64,000 bases of DNA from Clarireedia homoeocarpa (lineage: Eukaryota; Ascomycota; Leotiomycetes; Helotiales; Rutstroemiaceae), in contig LNKV01000002.1 in assembly GCA_001465935.1 (NCBI GenBank), forward strand, positions 434,001-498,000. Direction: 5' to 3'. Within the stretch, counting starts at the first letter, position 1. Each line of letters starts with the position of its first letter. Both the position numbers and the translations under genes were made by a program. Below are positions 11,427 through 22,387 of the stretch, piece after piece. The notes beneath the pieces are model-generated. The model was given only the letters and a program-made list of their open reading frames with translations, ran no database searches and was not told where the DNA came from.

Positions 11427-12991
11427 TCAATAATAATTTCCTTTGGGTAATGCAACAAAGATCACTGTCAATGGGATTGTGAACATCAAACTCCAAGATA
11501 TTGCTCCCAACACTATCCTATCCTGCAAAAGCCGCAAGGTCTCATCCTGAGTCCAGGTCGTCTTATCGAAAACCTTCCGAATCAGAGGCTTCTTGCTATA
11601 GTGCTCGATCCATTCCTCATTTTCAAAGCTATTCTTCGGTCCGAACGATTGCATACTCTGTGACCGGAAACTACGCCCATCGTCTTTCGCAGTTGTCTCA
11701 TCAAAATCTCCAACGCGGGTTGCCATCTGGATTCTGCGTTGTGCCGTACTAGAAAAAGAGCTCCTCCTCTCTTCGTCTATCTCAGTATCATAGAGCTGCT
11801 CCCAAGGTCGCAGATTCCGAGCATGTGTAGAGTGCAAAATGACACAAAGTCCTTTGTAGGCCGCGACCAGTGTTGTAATACCGAGGAACCATTGAAAACC
11901 GGCAAATATTCTCCACCATCTGCTTGCTTTCGACAAGGTTAACAACACAGCAATGAGAAATCCGAGCAATGTGTTACTGATTCCCATGGTCCGAACAAAG
12001 AAAACCCGGGGTCGATTCCCATTACAAATAGACCACCGAATGAAGTTCGGATGAGACTGGCCTCGGAGAGCAGCATTGGTGATCTTCAGGGCTGGCAAGA
12101 ACGCGGAAGGGTGTGTAGTGTGTTGCAGAGCGTGTAGACAAAGTGTACGATCCTTGTGTGAAAGATTTAGCTCTCGTGGTGCGTTAAAAACGAGGTAATG
12201 GCGCATCACACGGTTGATCTCTTCTCTCATTGGCTGGACGGTAACTAAAGTGCTTGTCAGTACTCGGAAGCTTTCAGAATTTGATTTGGACGAACAGGGT
12301 TCCCAGCGAATACTTGATTGACCAAGGCCTTCTTGGGAATAAGCCTCACCCAACCCTCTAGTTTCGGACAGCAGCGAGGGAGTAGCTGGTGTACTTTCCA
12401 GATCACTATCCAGTCTGCCAGAGAAGGTGTGTTGAAGAGATTCTGCTTCCTTCTGGTCTGGTTTGAAAAAGGCCATATCGTTATGATTGCTCAGTTCTAG
12501 AGTATCTGTAGCGGTTGCTCTCTTCTTGAGGTCATTTTTCTCGGTATCCTTGCCTAGGTTTGATGGCTCTGCGGTTTCTGGGGTCCATTCAGGCGCAAGC
12601 GCTCTGTCTTTTTCAGGCAGGGCTTCGAACCGGTGAACATAGTCTTTGTACCACAGGTAAAATTGTAGATTCTCAGCATTATGCTCAACATAGACGAGGA
12701 AGTCCATGAAATCTGCTAGAGAGCATGGCTATTCATCTCGTTAGACAAAGTCCGACATCTTGGCCCATTCAAGGCTTACCGGAAGTGACCTGTTTTCAAT
12801 CACATCTTCGAAAGAGAGACCAGGAGGGATTGCTCGTTCACAGTCTATCAAAATTAGTGTGCATGTTAACATGCATGGGGGCAGAGAGGCCTACTTCTTG
12901 CTCTTTCAACATAACGCTGGCACTCTGAAGCATTCAGAGGAGCCGCTGAGTTGGTAGTGTAGTCAGGCCTGCGGTAGAATAGAATAGACAT
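11427..12991 (-). CDS. RGS-domain transmembrane protein, Rax1-like
   Basis: Regulator-of-G-protein-signalling domain protein anchored by C-terminal membrane helices. In yeast Rax1 marks bud sites; in moulds such proteins affect growth and stress signalling. Exons: 12991-12895, 12844-12780, 12728-11427; 487 aa; introns of 50 and 51 nt. Seen: MSILFYRRPDYTTNS start, LSFEDVIENRSLPPCSL and DFMDFLVYVEHNAENLQFYL, the first helices of an RGS fold, then a long Ser/Thr-rich insert, the RGS remainder near MREEINRVMRHYLVFNAPRE, and three hydrophobic segments (about GFLIAVLLTLSKASRWWRIF, FQWFLGITTLVAAYKGLCVI and the last 25 residues LGAISWSLMFTIPLTVIFVA). The ATG at 12707 is internal to the RGS domain, so the spliced 12991 start is needed. 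Family RGS is firm; the Rax1 name is inference. Confidence 0.85.
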
Positions 12992-14894
12992 GATTATGGG
13001 ATCTGATACAGCCCTCAGACACCGGGGGATCGACCGAATTTTGAAGTAACAGTAATTCTACCTCGACAGCCTAGAATATAGCTCTATTGACCCTAGGTTA
13101 GTCCAACGGAGGGCATGGACCTGGGGTTCAGAACGTATCCTTTGCCATGTAGAAAGTGGATATGCTATTGCCATGCTCGTACAATACAATACCATGACAC
13201 GATTACCATCCAAATATTTCGTCAAAACAAATAGATCATTCGACTAGATGTGTTAGGACGTAAGACTCTTCCCCACTAACTCACCGTAACGCATTTAGTT
13301 CATCAAAGCTTGATACTATGGTCCTAAGTATCTCGTTACGGGCGTGTTCAGGAGTCCGCCAACTGTTGGTTCCAACAAACATCTCCGTTTACGGAATGAA
13401 GAATGCGAGCCCATATTTAGCGATTAAGTATCTTCAAGTAATGCTGCAGAAATCAGGAGGCTGAATCGTAGCTGCAACCAACATTCGCAGAGAGCAAGGT
13501 GAGAGTATCTTCGACATGACGTCCAGACCATCCGGAGCTTAACGTAGAGTCAGAACTTTCACAACCCGCCCCCAATACGAGATAATTCTAACACCTAACA
13601 CGGCGCCAATTCCTAATCGATACTGTAAGAACTTGTAATTGGTAGACGTCGATCTTGGTGGATATCGCTCTCTGTGGGCGATCATACAATCTCGACCCAT
13701 GTTATCAATACTATCCCCCTCAAGAATAAAGGGTATTTTGTGGGACTTTGCCCACATGTTGATTACTATACCCCCTCAAGAACAAAAGTTATTTTTTTCT
13801 GCGTCTTGCCACCTAAGAATTTAATCTTTGTTCTTGGGGGGGTATAGTAGGGCGCTCAACGAGTAGAATCGAGTACTTCGTAGAACTTTAGAACTCGCCA
13901 CCAAAATCCAAGCACAGATCGCACTAGATCTACTCAGAAGGGGGCCAATAGCCATTCAAGAGTTGAAATCAAGGGCAAGTCCCACAAATGCCCTTTATTC
14001 TTGGGGATAGTACCTTCAGTGCTTGCTCCGCAATGTTCTAGCCTCCCAAAAACTCCTGACGAATCACCACGATGATTCCTTTGATATCCTTCTACTTTGT
14101 ACACTACGAAGTAAGATATATGTCCCTTCGTGGTTCACTTCATAAATTAATGGATCGTGACTTGCCCAAGGATGATACTTGCTTTCCAGAACCAAGCAGA
14201 GTTTGCTGTCAACTGGTTAGCGGCTCTTGCATACAAAGTATATGCTTCTTTGACAAAGGTTCGGATTCAGATGCAGCACGTCCTTGTCGGACAAGCTTGA
14301 AGTCCCGTACGAAATTGCCGTCTGTGGAGCGCATCGGTACTTCCTTGTGCTCCATGATTCTCATCGGCTCTTGCCGGCGAATTATTTGTCTTTGTGAATG
14401 GGGAAGTTGTCAGTTTAACTTCTTGGGAGAACACGGCATGTGGTCTTCAATTGTTGTTGCCACAGAAGTCCTACTAAAGACAAGCACGAACCATGTTGGT
14501 TAGAAGCTAGTCTCATCCCCGTCCCTGCTTCAAGGAAAAGAAAGACTTATGTCGTCAGAGCACTCTGCTCGAGAGTGCTTTACTAAACTTAAATACCAAT
14601 AGTATTGTGCAAGCGACTGAGCTCCTAGAATGGGATGAATGCCGACCCAGAAATTGTTTAGGCCCAGGCACAAGCGATGGCCATCGCTTGCTGGGACGGC
14701 ATGATAGTGAATTTGCGGAGATCACCATGATACTGAAATTGTTTTTTACCTTTACTCGTCCTTTTCTGTGCTGCCGATCAATAGTTTCAGGTGTTGTTGT
14801 CCGTTTGCAGATAGTACAATTTTATTGGCTAAAATGAAGGAGAGCCTTCGAGTGTCTCGCTATCTTCGACTCGCGTTATCCAATCCAGTCTTCT
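12992..14894. other. Gene-free region with nested inverted repeats
   Basis: 1.9 kb between the RGS gene and the Cys-rich gene. Apart from the inverted-repeat element at 13709-14012 I see no feature. The 143-codon frame at 14072-14503 has no recognisable product, and a 61-codon minus frame across the same stretch is equally unsupported. Confidence 0.5.
13709..14012. mobile_element. MITE-like element with nested terminal inverted repeats
   Basis: Outer arms 13709-13753 and 13973-14012 are inverted copies: both read, in the inward direction, TACTATCCCC..AAGAATAAAGGG then ATTT.GTGGGACTT.GCCC with a few gaps. Inside lies a second pair, 13764-13794 and 13821-13849, with arms reading TACTATACCCCC..AAGAACAAA. 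Thus four copies of one roughly 25-base motif are arranged head-in as two nested palindromes. There is no open frame for a transposase, which fits a non-autonomous DNA element (MITE) or a solo hairpin. TA at both outer ends could be a target duplication, as for Tc1/mariner elements; this is inference. Confidence 0.5.
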
Positions 14895-15787
14895 TCATAG
14901 TATGCCCATCCCAGCAGCTACAAAACCCAAGAATATTAGAGCCGAATAAGGTCGATCATGACACCAGAATAGGGCGGTTGTAAGCCTTGATCCTCTTGCG
15001 ATTTCTCCTTCTCTCGGCACAGGAGCGCCAGGCAACAGAGTTGCCGTCGAGACGTTAGATGCATTTGACGCATTGTTTGATACAGGCTGTTCGAACATGG
15101 CTATACACTGATTTCGAAAGCAAATCATCGTATCGGGACAACAACCTCCACCCAATTCCGCTGAACATTCGTGATACTGTGGTCTACATCTCGCATGTGC
15201 CCTCAAAATATGGCACTCATGGTGGGACAATGTGCCATTACAACAATATACTCGAGACGTGGTATGGAATGTTGGTTGACATATCATTCGAACCGGACAG
15301 CAGATTTCCTGCAGGAAAGAAGAAACACATTAATCACCGAGTGAGCCGGTAATGCGGAACCACTTACAGGATGACCATATGCTTCGCAGCTATTCTGCTG
15401 GTCCCCGCAAGTGTAGTATGGCACATTTGCTGGCGATCGACCATTTATATACAGTGGAGAAACATCTCCCTTTTCGAATGCGAATCTCCTTGAAGGCAAA
15501 CAAATTTGCGGCTCTGGTATCGACTGCCTGGGGTAAGTGTGTTCAACTTCCACCCTTTCGCGTTTGGATTTGAGCCAACCTGGTCCGCCCATTTCGTGAT
15601 AGTAGGTATGAGCAGTGGCAAGAAGCCCAATGACAATGATGATCACCATCAGCGCGGCGAGATATATTAGCCATCCGCCCCGGCTCAACAAATTCCTACA
15701 TGACCTCGAGCGACGCTGACTAAAGGGTGATTGGGATGTGCGAATCTCCGCCGAGGGCTCCTGTTGAATTGGAGTAACTATTGACAT
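14895..15787 (-). CDS. Cys-rich membrane protein, function unknown
   Basis: Two exons, 15787-15368 and 15308-14895 (intron 59 nt, phase 0); 277 aa. Seen: a basic, Ser/Arg-rich N-terminus; a strong hydrophobic segment LIYLAALMVIIIVIGLLATA near residues 40-60, likely a membrane anchor; an outside or lumenal part with many cysteines, including YYTCGDQQNSCEAYG, EICCPVRMICQ, YCCNGTLSHHEC and GGGCCPDTMICFRNQC; a Ser/Asn/Thr-rich stretch; and a hydrophobic C-terminus (YSALIFLGFVAAGMGIL) that could be a second helix. The two CCP...C blocks recall repeated small disulfide modules. I do not recognise the family. A second frame in its leader (16092-15778, ATG start) overlaps the main ATG and could act as an upstream ORF. 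Confidence 0.75.
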
Positions 15788-16828
15788 GGGAGCGGTGTCT
15801 CACCAGAAAGTGAAAAATATAGAGTGATAGTATGAAAGTAAACGAAGGTTGGACCCAGCGATTTAAGAGAATCTCTGGCGACATTAGGTAGAGGAGCGGA
15901 ACTGAAGAGTGTCTCTTGAGGGGAGTTTCTTAAGAAGAGCGGTTTGGTTGAAGGATCCAACCGCCAGTCCTCATGATACGGACAGCATAAGTGCTGTCTC
16001 AACATTGTTAAAGAATAGAAGGAGCATCCTTGGGTAACAGGAAACGGAAGGGACGATGATGGGGTTCGCACATCTTGGTCTAGGAAAATCATATTAGTAT
16101 GTTGACATCTCCATTGGTGCCAACTAGATGTTTGCAGGATATATGTTCGTTCCTTCGCACACAGCCACCAGTAGTTATACTAACTATCCGACCAACTCCA
16201 AAAACTTCGATTTTCGACTACTTTGTATGTTGAGATCTCTATTCTAGCAAGTATATATAGAAGTTCTCAATATCTAGACCTCACTTGAATGATGAGAAAT
16301 CCGAGGTTGTTCGGACAGTCAGCACACTTACCAGTGCAACACCTGTCATTCGATTCTCCCGGTTACGGTTACGTGCAGTATACAAGGGCGAGCGAACCGA
16401 ACAGGGGACAAAAATACAAACCAATCAGGGAACCTTAAACGTAGGCTCAAAAACAGACAGATCTCGATGTTACACTGCAGATTATTCTTTCCGATAAGTT
16501 ACAAGTTATTCCCTTCATGTGATAAATTATTCTTCGAAGATGTACAAGTACTTCCAGATAGTCCAACATTCAGATGTAAGCCCCTTTCAATGGGCGGCAT
16601 CGCGAGCTTGTGCAGGGTAGAACTATTCATTGCGGTTACTCCAATGTCCCCACCTAAATTGTTACCTCGGCTGAATTCTACGTCTTTGCTCGATCTCGGC
16701 GTCATAAATATGCAGCGCATGCTTTCTTCTTTGACCGTGGGATTACTCCTTAAATCAGAGAAGTTCTACAAGAGAACGGTGTGAATACAGCTGTAGAACA
16801 TTCCTTCTCAATCGATTCATCTTTCGCA
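15788..16828. other. Divergent intergenic region
   Basis: 1 kb between the divergent Cys-rich and acyl-CoA oxidase genes. It presumably holds both promoters. I see no further gene. Confidence 0.5.
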
Positions 16829-19053
16829 ATGGCTCCTCCTCCAGAATGGGTAAAAGCTTTAAAGCCGTCGGGTCCGCAAGGGAGCGAGCTTATTGCCGCA
16901 GAAAGAGAAAAGTCTAAGATCTCTGTCGATAAACTGTCTAACTTCCTATTCACAAAGGAGGTCCTAGACCGACAGCAACGCATATTGGACATATTGCAGG
17001 CCGAGAAAGTCTTCGACAAATCGAATAACTACTTCGACGGCCGGGTTGATAAGTTCAAGACTGCCCTGGCGAGAGCAAAGAGACTGCGCCAACTACAGGT
17101 CAAGCACAATTGGACCAGAGATGAATATCACGTTGCAAATGAGCTCATTAGTGAACCTGGTCCTTATGGACTGCACGCAAGCATGTATCTTGTGAGTCAA
17201 ACCGCACCCTGCACCGGCTGGTGTAGGTCCTATCATCCCGAAAACACTCGCTGACCTATTACAGACTACCTTGCGTGATCAAGGCACACCAGAACAACAA
17301 AAGTTATTCCTCGAACCCGCAGAAAACTACGAGCACATTGGATGTTATGCACAAACAGAATTGGGACACGGATCGAACGTGCGAGGGCTAGAGACGACCG
17401 CTACTTGGAACAGTGACGACAAAACCTTTACATTGCATTCGCCACATTTGACCTCTGCGAAGTGGTGGATAGGTAGTCTCGGAAGAACTGCAAACCATGC
17501 TGTCGTTATGGCACAGCTCATCATTGATGGCAAACCATACGGACCACACCCATTCGTCTGCCAGATCCGTGATCTTAAGTCACACGAGCCTCTAGAAAAC
17601 GTTTATGTTGGTGATATTGGGCCAAAATTTGGTTACAATACGATGGATAACGGATTTCTGCTTCTAAACAATGTGAAAATCCCACATATCAACATGCTCG
17701 CAAGATTTTCTGGTGTCGACCGCATGACCAATAAATATGTGCGGCCAGCATCCCCATCTTTGGTCTATGGAACACTCACATGGGTTCGATCAACCATTGT
17801 CCTTCAATCGGGTGGTGTATTAGCTCGTGGCGTAACAATCGCGACGAGATATGCTTCGGTTAGACGTCAATTCCAGGATCGTGATGCTCCAGCGAATACA
17901 TCAGACGAGAACCAGGTTCTCAATTATACTATGGTGCAATTCAGATTACTACCTCTACTAGCTGCAACATTCGCATTGCACTTCACTGGCAAGGCAATGA
18001 TGGAGCTGTATTCGCAAAACCAAAAGAAAATGCAACTAAATGCCGGGAAAGTTTCGGACGAACACCGAGGTGCAGGTCCTGAAGAGATTAATTCTGGTAG
18101 TGATCTCCTTGCCGACCTTCATGCTACATCTTGTGGTTTGAAGGCTCTTGGAAGTACGACTGCTGCCGAAGGTCTCGAAGTCTGCAGAAGGGCATGTGGC
18201 GGACACGGCTATTCGAGCTTTTCGGGTATCGGCACTTGGTATGCGGATTACCTTCCAACGACCACTTGGGAAGGTGACAACTATATGTTGACACAACAAG
18301 TCGCTAGATATGTAAGTCATGATCTTCAGCTTCCACTAAATTATGACTAACGAAACTTTACAGCTTTTGAAATCAGCTCGAGCAGTCTTGAAAGGAAAAG
18401 CTCCTAACAACGATACCACCAAAATCTTCACCACTTTCTTAAAGAAGCAAGACATGGGTGCTGCCCATGACATTCTTGGCTCTGATAGTGATATCGTTGC
18501 CGCGTTTGCATGGAGAACATCTTTCTTGACCTTCGAGGCGCTGAAGCACCGTGATGCCGAAAAAGGATCATGGAACTCTCTCCTCGTTGATTTCTGGCGA
18601 TTGAGCACAGCTCATTCCCAATACCTTGTCGTCAAGAACTTCTACGATGCTCTGCAGAACGAGAACCTTCAGCACGAACTTGACGATGTTACAATCGATG
18701 TACTCCATAAACTATACCGCCTCTACGCTTTAAACACCCTTGAGAAAGAAGCATCTGAATTCTACTCATCCGCAGCTGTGACTGTGCGCCAAATTCAGCT
18801 GGCACGAACAAAGACAGTTATGAAACTCTTGGAGGATATTAGACCGCATGCCTTAAGATTGGTTGATGCGTGGCAATTCCCAGATTGGCAACTAGATTCG
18901 TCGCTGGGACGGTCAGATGGGAAGGTGTACGAAGATATGTTTTACAGAGCAAGTCAACTCAATCCTCTTAATGGGTTGACGGTTGATCCATACCCGGATA
19001 GCGATGTGTTGATCAAGAAGGATGAGACTGTGAAGTTCAAGAGCAAGCTGTGA
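16829..19053 (+). CDS. Peroxisomal acyl-CoA oxidase
   Basis: FAD enzyme that makes the first oxidation of peroxisomal fatty-acid beta-oxidation, giving trans-2-enoyl-CoA and hydrogen peroxide. Exons: 16829-17191, 17265-18311, 18364-19053; 699 aa, normal for the family. Seen: the YAQTELGHGSNVRGLETTA flavin/substrate segment, NTMDNGFLLLNNVKIP, YASVRRQF, the conserved RRACGGHGYS box followed by DYLPTTTWEGDNYMLTQQVA, and the C-terminal residues SKL directly before TGA, a textbook PTS1 peroxisome signal. The reading frame is open upstream to 16781, but only from a GTG; the first ATG is 16829. The paralogue type and chain-length preference cannot be read here. Confidence 0.95.
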
Positions 19054-20100
19054 GGTAAGGTCTGTGAGATCTGGGGCGTGTACATCAATAGATTCTGTAG
19101 TATGATTAATTCGAGATTGTAGATTACGCTACTCATGTATGAAAATAGAAATAGAAATAGATTCAGATTATCATAGCCTTACGGCACATCTTGGCAATAG
19201 TTAAACACTTGGGTTGCCTGCGGAGAAGATCTAGAGTCCTAATCGCTCACACTGCGCTAGTATGATGGAAAGGGTGTGATCGCTGATGCGCTGATGGATT
19301 CCTCCGGTGAGTTTTGTACCAGATTGCAAGGCTCTGTGTTACTGGCAGAGCGAACCCACATCACCTGAGTGATAAGACGCCTTCTCAAGCAGTGGTGGAA
19401 GCCCCTGACATGTCAATGTTTCACAAGCTCAGTCACGAACACCGCAGCTTATGGATGCGTCATATTGAGGACGATCGAAAAGCCGTGAGATCAATTCTCA
19501 ACGACCATTAGCATAAGAATGAAGAAGAATCACTTGCCAAACTCAGACTCCTCGAAGCTTGCTCTTCAGAGAGCATAATCCAACTTGCCCGTATAGTAGA
19601 GCCTACATGTATTGGTTCGGAATTGGACTGGAACCTTCTCGTGTTCCTACTTTACGCCTCGGTTGGTGTATATATTTACATGTCTACTTGCGAGGGGTGA
19701 TAGACTAGTTATACATTTCGATTTTGTAGATAATTGTTTCTTGGACAAAATGCCATTACAGCCGAACAATCACAATATTAATCGATTCCTGTCCAGAAAC
19801 AAAATATCGTCAAATACCAGACAGTCGACGTTGAAGTGTAGTCTTGCACCCCATATTCCTAGTGCTCGGCTTCGGCTTCGGCTTCGGCCCCATTAGCCTC
19901 AACCCTGTACTCCTGCATCCCACGCCAAGCACCAACCCCTGGCAACATCCTTCAGGAACAACGTGCTGCATGCGCCGATCACCCGCCGAGAATCATCGTC
20001 GCCATTTAAGACCTCCCTCAACCCAGACTTACTGAAATGTGAAGCTTTTCGGGTCCGCATAAACACGCTGGCACCCACCACTGATATTCCTCTCGACACC
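19054..20100. other. Intergenic region
   Basis: 1 kb with the 3' end of the oxidase (GAAATA triplicate near 19142) and the promoter of the transporter. A CGGCTT hexamer repeat occurs near 19866-19888. No gene is supported. Confidence 0.5.
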
Positions 20101-21923
20101 ATGGCGTCTACGTCCGAAGAGCCATTACTGTCGAATCGCGACAGCATCGAAGAAGCAGAAGATGAAAATCTCAGCGATGTCTCCCTGCTTCTCGAGAAGA
20201 ACCTCCGGAAGCCGGGACTATTCGTTTGGCTACTTACGCTGTCTGCGGGCATGAGCGGATTATTGTTTGGCTGTATGTTCCCTACGGAAAAATACCCTCA
20301 CCTCAACTCAATAATGAAAGTATATATTTACTGACGGACATCAAATGCGCAGACGACACAGGCGTCATATCCGCAACCCTGGTATCCATCCACAGCTCTC
20401 TGGGGCACCCCCTCACCACCCTCGACAAATCACTCATCACATCCAGCACCTCTCTCTTCGCGCTCCTCGTCTCGCCTGTCTCTGGTATCCTCGCCTCGAC
20501 ATTCGGCCGTAAGCGCGTCGTCCTCCTCGCCGATCTCTCCTTCGTTCTCGGCGCATTGATCCAAGCATTCACCACCTCTGTCGCCGGCATGATCATCGGG
20601 CGATCGGTGGTTGGACTAGCGGTTGGGGCCGGCAGTTTCGTCGCGCCGTTATATATAGCTGAGTTGGCGCCGGCGCCGTTTAGAGGGAGATTGGTGGTGC
20701 TGAATGTGCTGTTCATTACGCTGGGGCAAGTCGTGGCGTATATTGTGGGCTGGGCGTTTGTGCAGTGGGGGAGTGAGGAGACGGGGTGGAGGTGGATAGT
20801 TGGGTTAGGAGCGGCGCCGGCGTTGTTGCAGATTTTAGTTATGCTAGTTATGCCGGAGACGCCCAGGTGGTTGGTGCAGGTGGGGAGGAGAGATGAGGCG
20901 AGGAAGGTGTTGAGTAAGGTATTTGGAGGTGGGGAAGAGGTTCAGAAAATGGTTGATGGGGTGTTGAAGGGGATAGAGAAGGAAGTGAGAGAGGAAGAGG
21001 AGGCGAAGAGGGGTAGGGTCCGTGGGCAGAAGAATAAGGATGCTTCGGAATCTTGGTTCTCAGAAGTCAAGGACAATTGGTCAGAGCTAATAGGAGTAGG
21101 AGGAAACAGGCGAGCTCTAACCATAGCCTGCCTACTTCAAGGCCTTCAACAACTCTGTGGCTTCGTAAGTGTCTCTCACTCTTTCGCCCTAATCCCCAGA
21201 TATGCTAACACCGCACAACAGAACTCACTAATGTACTTCTCCGCCACCATCTTCACCATCCTCGGTTTCTCCTCCCCAACACTCACCTCTCTCTCTGTAG
21301 CCCTCACAAACTTTGTCCTAACCTGCGCCGCCCTCATCCTAATCGACCGCATCGGCCGTCGTCGCATCCTCCTCATCTCCATCCCCATAATGATCGTCGG
21401 TCTGATCTTCTGCTCCATCGGTTTCCACTTCATGGACCCCACCACCTCATCTAATACCTTCACCAACACCAACCACCCAACCAAGCTCTCCTCACGCACT
21501 GCTCCTCTTCTAATACTCACATCCATCATGCTCTACACCGGCGCCTTTGCGCTCGGTCTTGGAAATGTCCCTGTAAGTCTATCCATTTCTTCCTCCCATT
21601 CTCAATCCCCACGCTAAGTTTAATGTCATCAGTGGATGCAATCCGAGCTGTTTCCCCTTTCCGTCCGCTCTCTTGGCTCCTCCATCTCAACTAGCACAAA
21701 CTGGGGCGCCAACTTCCTCGTTGGTCTGACGTTTCTCCCCATGATGGAATTCATGACTCCCTTCTGGACGTTTCTCGTTTACGCCGCTGTGTGTGCGTTA
21801 GGATGGTGTGCTATCTGGCGAATATATCCTGAAACCATGGGCTTGAGTTTGGAAGAGACTGGCGAGTTACTTAGGAACGGATGGGGTGTCGGGAGAAGAG
21901 CTACAGAGGATGATGAAGAATAG
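20101..21923 (+). CDS. MFS sugar/polyol transporter, Itr1-like (myo-inositol type)
   Basis: Predicted plasma-membrane proton symporter of the sugar-porter group, closest in my reading to yeast Itr1/Itr2. Exons: 20101-20272, 20353-21164, 21222-21572, 21633-21923; 541 aa; introns of 80, 57 and 60 nt. Splicing restores the GYDTGVIS motif of helix 1 across the first intron. Seen: FGRKRVVLLADLSFVLGALI, GRSVVGLAVGAGSFVAPLYI with the sugar-porter signature, LAPAPFRGRLV, PETPRWLV, DRIGRRRILL, PWMQSELFPLSVR and PETMGLSLEE. The central loop between helices 6 and 7 is Glu/Lys/Arg-rich. Third codon positions shift from AT-rich to strongly G- or C-biased between exon 2 and exon 3, which is odd but not decisive. 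The substrate is inference. Confidence 0.9.
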
Positions 21924-22387
21924 GGCCAGATTTTGTTGGGTTTCTAGAGTTATGTTTAGCGGGGATTTATACATTGTATACACGTAGATCGGCATCGGCA
22001 TTGGCATTGGAGTTAGGGTAACTTGCATACAAAGATACCTGGATAGTATAAACACTATCAAAGACATAAATAGAAATCGTCAAATCATAAATCAAAAACC
22101 ATATCATGTATGGAGAACAAGAAACTATATTATCTCCCAGAAATACACTGTCAAGGACGTCCGAAATTCAACTTAAGCCTAAGAAGCCCGGTGACTCTCA
22201 TACGCATGTCGATATCTGAAAATATGTATGAACTCAAAACGACAAGATTTCCTAGCATAATCAAGTGACGACCTTTTTCCGTTCCACTTTAACCCTAAGC
22301 CTCAATAGTCATAACTCTGAAAGTCTACTCTACATCGTATCTCGCAAAGCCACCCTAGCATTCCTACGTAAGTCATACCCCACGACT
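21924..22387. other. Convergent 3' region
   Basis: 460 bases between the convergent transporter and JmjC genes; a GGCATC/GGCATT hexamer run lies near 21990. No gene is seen. Confidence 0.5.

Noticed and set aside
14072..14503. 143-codon frame in the gene-free stretch
   Set aside because: No recognisable domain, no splice signals, and poor composition for a gene; a minus-strand frame over it is no better.
16781..16828. Upstream start for acyl-CoA oxidase
   Set aside because: The codon at 16781 is GTG; the ATG at 16829 is the first valid start and matches the family's N-terminus.
19963..20100. Extended N-terminus for the Itr1-like transporter
   Set aside because: The frame upstream of 20101 does not look like the family; the ATG at 20101 has a good context (CACCATGG) and the expected acidic N-terminus.
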